Assembly: GCA_025356815.1 (NCBI GenBank)
Contig: JANXQL010000016.1
Span: forward strand, 1 to 38,973
Direction: 5' to 3'
Source: Pseudomonadota bacterium
GTDB taxonomy: Bacteria > Pseudomonadota > Gammaproteobacteria > Steroidobacterales > Steroidobacteraceae
DNA: 38,973 bases
Shown: in pieces, positions 1 to 7,762 of the stretch
How positions within the stretch are numbered: the first letter of the stretch is position 1
Layout of the letters: every line of letters starts with the position of its first letter
Translations under genes and position numbers: made by a program
Notes under the pieces: model-generated
What the model was told of the DNA's origin: nothing
Seen by the model: only the letters and a program-made list of their open reading frames with translations
Databases searched by the model: none

Positions 1-271
1 GCCCGCCCGCAGCGCGAACGCTGACGGCCAGCGGGGAACGGCTCTGGCTTTCGGCGTGGCCGGTTCGGACGGAGGGTCGGACCGCGAATCCGACGGCAAG
101 CGGCGTAGGCGGCTCGTCGGGCGCGCAGGCATCACCCGGCATCCTCCACCCCTGCCCCGGCCGAGGCCACGATGGGCTCGCAGCGAAGCCGCACCCCGGC
201 AAACGCTGATCGCGACGCCTGAATGGCCAGACCTAGACTCGGCCGGAAGACGGTCACCTAGAGCGAACATC
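1..271. other. Left-edge region without a recognised gene
   Basis: No gene is recognised here. The frame of the downstream lipoprotein stays open back to the window edge, but the residues before the ATG at 272 are Arg/Pro-rich, have no recognisable domain and lie before an obvious signal peptide, so I read them as untranslated. The other two forward frames close at bases 22-24 and near 208. The tail of an upstream gene could lie in the first bases but cannot be identified. Confidence 0.4.
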
Positions 272-1789
272 ATGTTGCGCAACGCGACGCCTGCGACCGG
301 TAGGCTGTGGCTGCCCGTCACGCTCGGTCTGCTGCTCTGCAGCGGCTGCATCCACACGCGATCGCCAAATCGGCCCGCTCAGGGCGCAGGCATGGCCGCG
401 GGCCTTGTGCTGGTCAGCGGCGAGGCCGCCACGACACGTCGCGATGCGCAAAGTTCGAACGGTCGCCAGGCGACCGAGGGAGCGGCGACGGGCGTGGTCG
501 CGGGCCTCTACACGGCCGCCTCGACCGGGCCGTTCGCACTGGCCATTGCGCCGTTCGCCGTTGCCGCAGGTGCGGTCGCGGGCGCCGTCGTGGTGCCGCT
601 GCTGGGCCCACGCTCCGGCAAGGTTCCCGAACGCAGCGCAAAGGTCGTCGATGCCGCGATGCGCACGGCGATCAGCGAGTTGGAACTGTCCGACCGGTTG
701 CTCGCGCAGATCGAGCGCGAGGCGCGAGCGGTCGTGCCGTATCGCGTCGAGCTTGCGCCACCCGACGAGGCGACACGGCGCGAGCTGCGCGCCAGTCACC
801 GCGCCGCAGGCTACGCCGGCGTGTTCGAGGCGCGCGTGACGCAGATTGGCTTCGTCGGCGCTACGGGACTGGACAGTCGCCTGGCGCTCTTCATGGCCGC
901 TGAAATCCGCCAGTACGATGCGGCCAACGGCACGCTCGCGGCACGCCGCGGCCTCGTCTATCAAAGCGACTTCCGCGGTGATCGCGACTGGGCCCTCGAC
1001 GACGCGAGCCGCGTTCGCGCGGAAATCGTTCGCGCCTACGTCACGCTCGCCCGCCGCGCCGTCGACAGCGAACTGCTCGATGAGCAGGCAGGGGCTCGCT
1101 TTGCCGCCCACGGGCCGCTCGAAGCCGCCGTGTGCGGCCTGCAGCCGCTATCGCCACCGATCCATTCCAGGATGCACCTTCTTGCACGTCGACCCGGCGC
1201 GCGCCTCTCGGCCACCCAGATCGACACCCGGACGCCGACCTTCCGCTGGCAGTCGCTGTTCGAGCCCGAGGCGACGCCGCGTGCAAGCCAGGAGGCGGAC
1301 GCGCAGCCAACCGACGGCGAGGAACCGATCGCGGCTCCAGCCGCGGCTCGCAGCGTCGATCCAGGTGCCATGGCGCGCGTGCAGGACATCGCCTATGACT
1401 TGCGGGTGTGGCGCGATGCCAACGAGGATGCGCAGGCGCTACCCTACGAGCGCTTCGGGCTCACCACGACCGAGCACCGGATCGAATTGCCACTCGCGCC
1501 GCGGGCGACCTACCACTGGAGCGTGCGGGCGCGCTACGTGCACGACGGCAAGCCTGACGCCCTGCGCTGGACCGCCGCGACTGCGCCCACGACCGAGTTG
1601 CACCCGCTGCTGCAGGCTTTGAGCTACCGCTCGGCGCTCGACGGCGACCGGCTGGTGGACGTCGATTGCACCGGCCACCGGCCGCCGAGCGGTCGCTGGA
1701 GTCTGGGCGCAAGGCCCGCGGACTCGCCCTGTGGCTGCCTGGACTTCATCCCGGACAGCAGCGCGCTCACGTTCACGACGCCGGACTGA
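272..1789 (+). CDS. Predicted lipoprotein with glycine-rich hydrophobic segment
   Basis: A 505-residue envelope protein of unknown function. I chose the ATG at 272 because it begins a signal peptide: a short basic N-terminus, a hydrophobic stretch at about residues 12-22 and LLCSGC ending at Cys26, a lipidation candidate. The -3 position is Cys rather than Leu, so the lipobox is imperfect. A Gly/Ala-rich hydrophobic segment follows at about residues 75-115, resembling glycine-zipper segments of outer-membrane lipoproteins. The C-terminal part, about 320-440, has alternating aromatic and hydrophobic residues typical of a fibronectin-III-like beta sandwich (for example TYHWSVRARY). It stands alone, 70 bases before the amidohydrolase gene. 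Lipoprotein status is inferred from the signal; no specific family is recognised. Confidence 0.7.
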   Translation: MLRNATPATGRLWLPVTLGLLLCSGCIHTRSPNRPAQGAGMAAGLVLVSGEAATTRRDAQSSNGRQATEGAATGVVAGLYTAASTGPFALAIAPFAVAAGAVAGAVVVPLLGPRSGKVPERSAKVVDAAMRTAISELELSDRLLAQIEREARAVVPYRVELAPPDEATRRELRASHRAAGYAGVFEARVTQIGFVGATGLDSRLALFMAAEIRQYDAANGTLAARRGLVYQSDFRGDRDWALDDASRVRAEIVRAYVTLARRAVDSELLDEQAGARFAAHGPLEAAVCGLQPLSPPIHSRMHLLARRPGARLSATQIDTRTPTFRWQSLFEPEATPRASQEADAQPTDGEEPIAAPAAARSVDPGAMARVQDIAYDLRVWRDANEDAQALPYERFGLTTTEHRIELPLAPRATYHWSVRARYVHDGKPDALRWTAATAPTTELHPLLQALSYRSALDGDRLVDVDCTGHRPPSGRWSLGARPADSPCGCLDFIPDSSALTFTTPD

Positions 1790-1859
1790 ACCCGCCGAGG
1801 CCCGGTTCGGCCTGCGGTGCTACGCTCGATCCCTTGCCACGCCCGAGGGGAACCCACGC

Positions 1860-3566
1860 ATGCGCCTCCGTCACGCCTTGCTCGCCCTGCTCTGCACCTT
1901 TGGCGCCGCCTCGGCACCTGCGGCTGCAAAGCCCGCCCCGGCCGATTACGACCTGGTGATCAGCCACGGACACCTCGTCGACGGCAGCGGCTCGCCGTGG
2001 TTTGCCGCCGACATCGGAATCAGGGGCGGCCGCATCGCGACAATCGGCAACCTCGCGAAGGCGAGCGCCAAGCGACGCATCGATGCCGGCGGCCGCGTCG
2101 TCGCGCCCGGCTTCATCGACATGCTCGGCCAGTCCGAAATCTCCATCCTGGTCGACCCCCGGCTGCCGTCGAAGATCTACCAAGGCATCACGACCGAGAT
2201 CACCGGCGAGGGCGATTCGATCGCACCCCTGCTCGGCGAGGCACGCACCGAGATGCAGATGGGCTTCGACCGCTACCAGATCAAGCCCGACTGGACCGAC
2301 TTTGCGGGCTACTTCCGCCGCCTTGAGCAGCAGGGCATCGGCATCAACCTCGCCTCCTACGTCGGCGCAACGACCATCCGCAAGGTGGTCATCGGCACCA
2401 CCAACCGGCCGCCCACCGCGACAGAACTGCAGCGGATGCGCGCGCTGGTTCGCGACGCGATGCACCAGGGCGCCATCGGCGTGTCGAGCTCGCTGGAGTA
2501 CTCGCCGGCGCCGTACGCGAGTACCGAGGAGCTGATCGCGCTCGCCAGCGAGGCCGCGCCCTTTGGCGGCATCTACGCCACTCACCTTCGCTCGGAGGGC
2601 GACGGCATGGACGCGGCGCTCGACGAGGCGTTCCGGATCGGGCGCGAGGCGCACGTGCCGGTCGAAATCTGGCACCTGAAGATCGCCGGCAAGCGCAACT
2701 GGGGGCGGATGCCCGCGATCGTCGCGCGCATCGAGGCCGCCCGCGCAAGCGGACTGGACGTCGCCGCCGACACCTATGCCTACCCGGCCTGGTTCAACGG
2801 CATGTCAGCCTTCGTGCCGCCCTGGGCGCACGATGGCGGCACGGCGAAGATGGTCGAACGACTGAAGGACCCGGCGACGCGCGAGCGGGTCCGCAAGGAC
2901 ATGCTGACCCCGAGCAGCGACTGGGACAACGAGTGGGAGGAAGTCACCGGCCCCGAGGGCGTGCTGATCGGCGTCACCAACAATCCGGCGTTGCACGGCC
3001 TGCAGGGCAAGACGGTGCAGCAGATCGCCACCGCGCGCGGACGCGACCCGCTCGACACGCTGCTCGACATCCTGGTCGAGGACGGTGGCGGCACCGAGTG
3101 CGCCGTCTTCGGCATGAGCGAGGACGACGTCGCACTCGCGCTGATGCAGCCGTGGACCTCCGTGAACAACGACAGCTCCGGCACGGCCACCGACGGTCTG
3201 CTCGGCGCCGAGCACCCGCATCCGCGCGCCTACGGCACTTTCCCGCGCATCCTGCGCAAGTACGTCCGCGAGGAACACAAGCTCACGCTCGAGGATGCGG
3301 TGCGCAAGTTCACATCACTGCCGGCCGCCCGGGTCCGCCTCGCCGATCGCGGCCTGATCAAGCAGGGCCTCTGGGCGGACCTGGTCATCTTCGATCCGGC
3401 GACGGTGGCCGACCGCGCGACGTTCGAGTCGCCCAACCAGCTGTCGAGCGGCATGCAGTGGGTGCTGGTCAACGGCGTGCCGGTGATCGAAGACGGTCGC
3501 ATGACGGGCGCGCGGCCTGGCCGCGTGTTGCGCGGGGCCGGCTATCGGGCGCCGCCTTCGCACTAA
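1860..3566 (+). CDS. Amidohydrolase, N-acyl-D-amino-acid deacylase-like
   Basis: A 568-residue member of the amidohydrolase superfamily nearest to D-aminoacylases, which hydrolyse N-acyl-D-amino acids. The ATG at 1860 gives a signal peptide (MRLRHALLALLCTFG to about Ala23), so the enzyme is probably periplasmic. The N-terminal beta-sandwich strand carries DLVISHGHLVDGSG. The barrel carries ATHLRSEGDG and EIWHLKIAG, matching the metal-binding histidines of D-aminoacylases, and VNNDSSG sits where the catalytic Asp is expected. The usual HxH after GFID is replaced by GFIDMLGQSE, and the metal-bridging Cys region reads TEITGEGDS. This looks like a distinct subfamily rather than random decay, because the remaining motifs are intact. 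Substrate is unknown; dipeptide or D-amino-acid derivatives are plausible. Confidence 0.8.
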   Translation: MRLRHALLALLCTFGAASAPAAAKPAPADYDLVISHGHLVDGSGSPWFAADIGIRGGRIATIGNLAKASAKRRIDAGGRVVAPGFIDMLGQSEISILVDPRLPSKIYQGITTEITGEGDSIAPLLGEARTEMQMGFDRYQIKPDWTDFAGYFRRLEQQGIGINLASYVGATTIRKVVIGTTNRPPTATELQRMRALVRDAMHQGAIGVSSSLEYSPAPYASTEELIALASEAAPFGGIYATHLRSEGDGMDAALDEAFRIGREAHVPVEIWHLKIAGKRNWGRMPAIVARIEAARASGLDVAADTYAYPAWFNGMSAFVPPWAHDGGTAKMVERLKDPATRERVRKDMLTPSSDWDNEWEEVTGPEGVLIGVTNNPALHGLQGKTVQQIATARGRDPLDTLLDILVEDGGGTECAVFGMSEDDVALALMQPWTSVNNDSSGTATDGLLGAEHPHPRAYGTFPRILRKYVREEHKLTLEDAVRKFTSLPAARVRLADRGLIKQGLWADLVIFDPATVADRATFESPNQLSSGMQWVLVNGVPVIEDGRMTGARPGRVLRGAGYRAPPSH

Positions 3567-3592
3567 ACCGCCGCACGAGGCGGGCTCAATTT

Positions 3593-3618
3593 CCCGGCGG
3601 GCGGTGCTGCCCGCCGGG
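3593..3618. terminator. GC-rich perfect hairpin after the amidohydrolase gene
   Basis: Two perfectly complementary 10-base arms (CCCGGCGGGC at 3593-3602 and GCCCGCCGGG at 3609-3618) with a 6-base loop lie 27 bases after the amidohydrolase stop. There is no T-run after it, so it would be an atypical intrinsic terminator or an RNA-stabilising hairpin. Confidence 0.4.
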
Positions 3619-3649
3619 CGACGAAGTACCGCCGGCCCGCGCGACTGCG

Positions 3650-3655
3650 CACAAT
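3650..3655 (+). promoter_or_regulatory. Candidate -10 box for the MAPEG gene
   Basis: CACAAT matches four of six positions of the sigma-70 -10 consensus and lies about 30 bases before the MAPEG start codon. No good -35 is visible. Confidence 0.25.
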
Positions 3656-3686
3656 AGCCGCTCCAACCACTGATCCGGGGACCTCA

Positions 3687-4058
3687 ATGACCACAGCACT
3701 CTGGTGCGTACTGGCGGCAGGCCTGCTGCCCTACGTCGCGACCGTTTCGGCCAAGGTCGGCAAGCGCTTCGACAACCACCTGCCACGCGCCTGGCTCGCG
3801 GCGCAAAGCGGCTGGCGCGCGCGGGCCAATGCCGCGCAGATGAACAGCTTCGAGGCGTTTCCGCTGTTCGCGGTCGCGGTCCTGGTGGCACACCACACCG
3901 GTGCCCCGCAGCCGCGGGTCGACACGCTCGCGCTGGTGTTTGTCGCGGCGCGCATCGCCTACATTGTGACGTATGTCGCAGACCTCGCGCTGCTGCGCAG
4001 CATCGTCTGGTTCGCAGGCATCGCCTCGGCGGTCGCGATCTTCGTAGCTGGGACCTGA
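3687..4058 (+). CDS. MAPEG family membrane protein
   Basis: A 123-residue integral membrane protein. Its four hydrophobic segments (about residues 3-20, 52-70, 78-97, 102-120) and the R-x-x-x-A-x-x-N-x-x-E-x-x-P pattern (RARANAAQMNSFEAFPLF, about 46-63) are the hallmark of MAPEG proteins, whose best-known members are membrane glutathione transferases and eicosanoid enzymes. Bacterial members of this size are mostly uncharacterised. The length is normal for the bacterial family. The ATG at 3687 begins directly with the first membrane helix. It is separated from its neighbours by 120 and 61 bases and is probably a single transcription unit or co-transcribed with the next gene. Substrate cannot be read from the sequence. 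Confidence 0.88.
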   Translation: MTTALWCVLAAGLLPYVATVSAKVGKRFDNHLPRAWLAAQSGWRARANAAQMNSFEAFPLFAVAVLVAHHTGAPQPRVDTLALVFVAARIAYIVTYVADLALLRSIVWFAGIASAVAIFVAGT

Positions 4059-4119
4059 TCGCTGGCAGTAGCGGTGGGTTTTGGCTAGGGTGGCGACGTC
4101 CTCCTCGCGAGCGGCTGGC

Positions 4120-4734
4120 ATGCACCCCGCGGAACAACGCGTCACCGAACTGCTCGACAAGTGGCTGCAGAGCCTCGAACTGCACCGTAAGTACGCCTCG
4201 CTCAGCAACGAGGCGTACTGGCAGGCGCAACCGTGGGCGGCGCATCAGCGGCCGGCGCCGTGGATCATCGAGCTTGCCCGCACGCGCGTGCTCGAACTGC
4301 AGTCGCACATCGCGACCCGCATCGCCAGCGGGGACCCGGCGTTCGCCGAGGCGCTCGAACTGATGTCGTTCCTGGCGACGCTGGTCGGCGTGCAGGACAT
4401 CGCACGTTACATCCCGCTTGCGGACGCCGCCCGCGAAGGCACGGCCGCAGCCACGAACCCGCCCGGCGACACGGTCCTGATGCCGGCCCAGCCGGGGGCG
4501 GCCAACGCACCGGCGTCGCCTGCCGCCGCGCCGCCGCCGGGGCTCGCCGCCGGCACCACCGACGACCCCGAGGCCGCGATCGTCGCTGACGCCGTGCGGT
4601 TGCTCAAATGGGGTCGCGAATGGCACGAACTTGCCCCGGCAATCGCCCGCATCGCCGGGCGCCCCGGCGTCGTCGAGGTGCGTCGCGTGCTGCGCGCGCA
4701 GAAGGGCCGGATCGAGGCGGCCGCCAAGGCCTGA
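4120..4734 (+). CDS. Hypothetical protein with Pro/Ala-rich linker
   Basis: A 204-residue soluble protein I do not recognise. The N-terminal part, about residues 1-105, is mostly helical and charged, with WLQSLELHRKYASLSNEAYW and ELARTRVLELQSHIATRIA segments. A Pro/Ala/Gly linker spans about 125-158, and a short helical domain with RLLKWGREWHEL and VRRVLRAQKGR closes the protein. There is no signal peptide or membrane segment. The ATG at 4120 is used; TTG at 4081 or GTG at 4090 in the same frame could extend it by up to 13 residues. Coding status is supported by consistent codon phase and two compact domains around a flexible linker. No function is proposed. Confidence 0.6.
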   Translation: MHPAEQRVTELLDKWLQSLELHRKYASLSNEAYWQAQPWAAHQRPAPWIIELARTRVLELQSHIATRIASGDPAFAEALELMSFLATLVGVQDIARYIPLADAAREGTAAATNPPGDTVLMPAQPGAANAPASPAAAPPPGLAAGTTDDPEAAIVADAVRLLKWGREWHELAPAIARIAGRPGVVEVRRVLRAQKGRIEAAAKA

Positions 4735-4758
4735 GTCACCGGCCGCGGCGGGTACAAT
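4731..4758 (+). promoter_or_regulatory. Candidate promoter for the RDD gene
   Basis: TACAAT at 4753-4758 matches five of six -10 positions. CTGAGT at 4731-4736, 16 bases upstream, is a weak -35. It would give a leader of about 105 bases. Confidence 0.35.
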
Positions 4759-4870
4759 GCCCGCTCCGCTGATCACCCACCGGCACCGGCGCGCGGTCCC
4801 ACCTCATGGGCGCCGGCGCGCAGCCGCAATGCGCCAGGGGCCCAGCGCCTCCGGCCGGGAGCACTGACAC

Positions 4871-5419
4871 TTGCCGCCAACCGCAACGCCCGCCGCGACG
4901 GGTCCTGCACCCGCCCGCGCAGTTCCCGCCGGGACCTGGCGCACGCTCTGCGCGAGCGCCTACGACGGCCTGCTGCTGCTCGCGCTGCTGATGGTGCTGA
5001 CCGCCGCCCTGCAGACGTTCACCGCCGGCGAGGCGATCACCCGCGCCCGCGTGGGCGCCTGGGAGTACGCTTATCGCACCCTGCTGCTGCTCGCGGTCGT
5101 CGCCTACTTCGGCGTTACCTGGACGCGCCGCGGGCAGACGCTGGGCATGAAGGCCTGGCACCTGCGCCTGGAACAGCGGGACGGCTCGCTACCCAGCTGG
5201 CGCACCGTGCTGGCGCGGCTCGCGTGCGCGATGCCCCTCTACTTGCTGCCTATCGCAGGCGTCGCGCTGTACATGGCGCACGAGGGCGGCTGGCTGCTGC
5301 TGTGCGCCAGCGCGCTGCCACTGGCCGCAAGTCACGCCTGGCACAGCCTCACCGGCGGCGGCACGCTGCCGGATCGCGCGTCGGCGACACGCATCGTGCG
5401 CGTCCGCAAAGAAAGCTAG
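4871..5419 (+). CDS. RDD family membrane protein
   Basis: A 182-residue inner-membrane protein of the RDD family, whose general role is unknown apart from members linked to ion or solute transport. The first helix carries the conserved Arg and Asp (WRTLCASAYDGLLLL), and the second pair of helices is followed by TWTRRGQTLGMKAWHLRL, the RDD signature with its G-x-T-x-G-M-x-x-x-x-L-R pattern. Hydrophobic segments lie at about residues 29-46, 66-84, 119-134 and 138-154. The start is TTG at 4871, preceded by GGGAG at 4858-4862. It converges on lptG, next to which RDD genes are common in gammaproteobacteria. Its TAG stop lies in the palindrome CTAG, which also gives lptG its stop on the other strand. 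Confidence 0.85.
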   Translation: MPPTATPAATGPAPARAVPAGTWRTLCASAYDGLLLLALLMVLTAALQTFTAGEAITRARVGAWEYAYRTLLLLAVVAYFGVTWTRRGQTLGMKAWHLRLEQRDGSLPSWRTVLARLACAMPLYLLPIAGVALYMAHEGGWLLLCASALPLAASHAWHSLTGGGTLPDRASATRIVRVRKES

Positions 5420-6495
5420 CGCACGCGGGCGATGGCGACGGTCGTGACCGCGGCCAGTGCGGCGGCCGGCCCCCAGGCGACCAGCAGCGGACTCAGCCCA
5501 TAGACGTCGCCGCTGTTCTCGAGCGTGCGGTTGACGAGGAAGTAGGCGATGCCGATGACGATGCCGATGGCCGTCCGCGAGCCGGCGCCGGTCGAGCGCA
5601 GCGGGCCGAACACGAACGGCACGGCCAGCATGCACAGCAGAATCGTCGACAGGCTGCGGGCGATGCGCGACCACAGCGCGATCTCCCAGGAGCGTGACTC
5701 CAGGCCGTTCGCGCGCAGGTGCGACACGTAGTGCCAAAGCCCGCGCAGCGGCAAGGATCCCGGGTCCACCGCCGCGGCGGCGAGCAGTTCGGAGCTGACG
5801 TCACTGTCGACGAGCGTCGTCGCGGCGCGTTGCGTGGTAACGCGCTCGGCTCCCAGCAGGGTCGCCGCGTAGTTGCTCAGCCGCCAGGTCTGACCGCGAA
5901 CGAGCGCGGCGCTGTCGGCGCGCACGACGGCCGCGAGATGCTGGCGACCGTCGGCGCCTGCCTGCAGCTGGAAGACGAAGATGCCGCCATACAGGTTGTC
6001 GGCCGACTGCTGCTCGATGCTGACGATGCGCGGGCCGTCCTTGAGCCAGATGCCTGCGCGGCCGGCATAGTTCATGTTCGAGTACTTGCCGAGCGTCTTC
6101 ACCTGCCGTGCGTACGCCTCCAGCGGCGGAGCGAGGACCTCGCCCAGCACGGCCCCGACCAGCACGAGCACGGCGCCGGCCATCGCCGCGGCCAGCGCCA
6201 CCCGCAGCACCGAAACGCCCGCGGCACGGATCACGATCAGCTCGCTGCCGCGCGCGAGGTTGCCAAGGCCAAGCAGGGCACCAATCAGCGCCGCGATCGG
6301 CAGCAGCTGGAACGTCTGCTTTGGCACCAGCAGCAGCGTGACCAGGAAGGCGTCGAGCATGCCAAAGGAGCCGACGCCGACGTCGCTCTGCTGCTCGATA
6401 AACGCGAACAGTGCAGCGAGCGTGCCCAGTGCCGCAGTGACCAGCAGCGTGAACCAGAGCATCTGGCCGATCAGGTAGCGGTCGAGCAGCCTCAT
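5416..6495 (-). CDS. lptG: LPS export permease LptG
   Basis: A 359-residue permease subunit of the LptB2FG ABC transporter, which extracts lipopolysaccharide from the inner membrane and passes it to the LptC/A bridge. The start MRLLDRYLIGQMLWFTLLVT is typical of LptG. Three N-terminal membrane helices are followed by a periplasmic beta-jellyroll domain (about residues 140-260) and three C-terminal helices ending near the stop. Length matches the family. The ATG at 6495 overlaps the lptF stop by four bases (ATGA), so the pair is translationally coupled. The longer upstream open frame lies inside lptF and is rejected. Confidence 0.95.
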   Translation of the reverse strand: MRLLDRYLIGQMLWFTLLVTAALGTLAALFAFIEQQSDVGVGSFGMLDAFLVTLLLVPKQTFQLLPIAALIGALLGLGNLARGSELIVIRAAGVSVLRVALAAAMAGAVLVLVGAVLGEVLAPPLEAYARQVKTLGKYSNMNYAGRAGIWLKDGPRIVSIEQQSADNLYGGIFVFQLQAGADGRQHLAAVVRADSAALVRGQTWRLSNYAATLLGAERVTTQRAATTLVDSDVSSELLAAAAVDPGSLPLRGLWHYVSHLRANGLESRSWEIALWSRIARSLSTILLCMLAVPFVFGPLRSTGAGSRTAIGIVIGIAYFLVNRTLENSGDVYGLSPLLVAWGPAAALAAVTTVAIARVR

Positions 6496-7565
6496 CGGGT
6501 GGCCCACCGCGGCGGCGACTGACGCCACCACAACCAGCCGGCCGCGGCCAGCACGAGCAGGTGCGGCCACCACATCCCGAGCAGTTCCGGCGCGGTGCTC
6601 TTCTCGACCCAGGTTCTGGCGACCGACAGCAGATTGAAGTAGATAAAGAGCACGAGGATGACCACGCCGACCCGCGCGTAGCGCCCCTGACGCGGCTGCA
6701 ACTCCGACAGCGGCACGGCCAGCAGCGTCAGGATCACGACCATCAGCGGCAGCGACATTCGCCACTGGAACTCGGCTTGCGCGCCCGGGGCGGGGTCGGC
6801 GTACAGGTCCCAGGTGCCGCGGCTCTCGACCCGCTGCGGGCCGGCGGCCTGCCCGCCCACCGGGACCGGGATGCCGTGCTCGGCAAAGCGCACGCGGCGC
6901 ATGGCCGCGAGCCCCGGAGTTCCCTCGAACCGCTCGCCGTCGTACAGCACGAGCGTGTGCAGGTTGCCGTCATCGCTGACCAGATGGCGCGCGCGGTCGG
7001 CAAGCACGATCTCGATGCGATCGGCGTCGCGGCGCTGCAGGAAAACCCGGTGCAGCGTCCCGTCCGCATCGGCGGACTCGGCATAGAGCACCGCCCGGCC
7101 GTGCGACAGGGTCAGGAACTTGCCCGGCTCGAGCAGGCTGAATTCGGCGCTCTTGAGGGCATCCCTCTGGATCTGCTGGACCTGCTCGTAGGCGTGCGGG
7201 GCAGTCTCCAGCACCAGCCAGCCGACGAAGCCGGTCGCCACCAGCGCCAGCAGGGCGATGGGCCGCAGCAGCGCGCCAGGCCCCACGCCGCAGGCCCGCA
7301 GCGCCGCCATCTCGCTCTCGTGGTAGAGCCGCCCGAGCGCCAGCGTGATGCCCAGCAGCAGGCCGAACGGGACCAGCAGAGTGCCGTTCTGGATCGACAT
7401 CAGCCCGATCAGGCGCAGGATCGCGGCCTTCGGGTAGCCGCGCTCCGCGGCCTGACCGAGGACCTGGGCCAGCTGGTTGCTCACCAGGATCGCGAACAGC
7501 ACCCCGGTCACCGCGAGCGTTGATTGGGCCACCTCGCGCAGCACGTAGCGATCAAGCGTCCGCAA
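6492..7565 (-). CDS. lptF: LPS export permease LptF
   Basis: The partner permease of LptG in the LptB2FG complex, 357 residues. It shows the YjgP/YjgQ fold: N-terminal helices from about residue 12, the LLVPFGLLLGITLALGRLY segment with a conserved E-S-E-M-x-A-L-R cytoplasmic coupling helix, a periplasmic domain at about 130-265, and C-terminal helices including LPLMVVILTLLAVPLSE. The start is TTG at 7565, supported by GGAGG four bases upstream. It precedes lptG in a two-gene operon and is transcribed away from pepA, the arrangement found in Escherichia coli. Confidence 0.95.
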   Translation of the reverse strand: MRTLDRYVLREVAQSTLAVTGVLFAILVSNQLAQVLGQAAERGYPKAAILRLIGLMSIQNGTLLVPFGLLLGITLALGRLYHESEMAALRACGVGPGALLRPIALLALVATGFVGWLVLETAPHAYEQVQQIQRDALKSAEFSLLEPGKFLTLSHGRAVLYAESADADGTLHRVFLQRRDADRIEIVLADRARHLVSDDGNLHTLVLYDGERFEGTPGLAAMRRVRFAEHGIPVPVGGQAAGPQRVESRGTWDLYADPAPGAQAEFQWRMSLPLMVVILTLLAVPLSELQPRQGRYARVGVVILVLFIYFNLLSVARTWVEKSTAPELLGMWWPHLLVLAAAGWLWWRQSPPRWATR

Positions 7566-7762
7566 CCCGCCTCCGATATTGGCCCGCCCGGGGCCCCGCG
7601 CCCGCCCGCGCCGGCAAGCCCTTGAAGTACACTCCCACCCCAGGACGAGAGCGGCGGCGAAAACCGCCGCGCCCCGTAAGTTAAACCCAAAGCAGCGCGC
7701 TTAGAAAGGCAGCGAGACCTGAGCAATCGGCAGGGTCGCGGTCGTGCGCCACGGAGAGGTCG
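7566..7762. other. Divergent lptF/pepA intergenic region with hairpin
   Basis: This 197-base gap must hold promoters for both lptFG and pepA-holC-valS. The clearest structure is a hairpin with 7-base arms (GCGGCGG at 7651-7657 and CCGCCGC at 7664-7670) around a CGAAAA loop. In the pepA direction an AT-richer stretch follows at 7677-7688. No convincing -35/-10 pair could be assigned on either strand. Confidence 0.45.
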
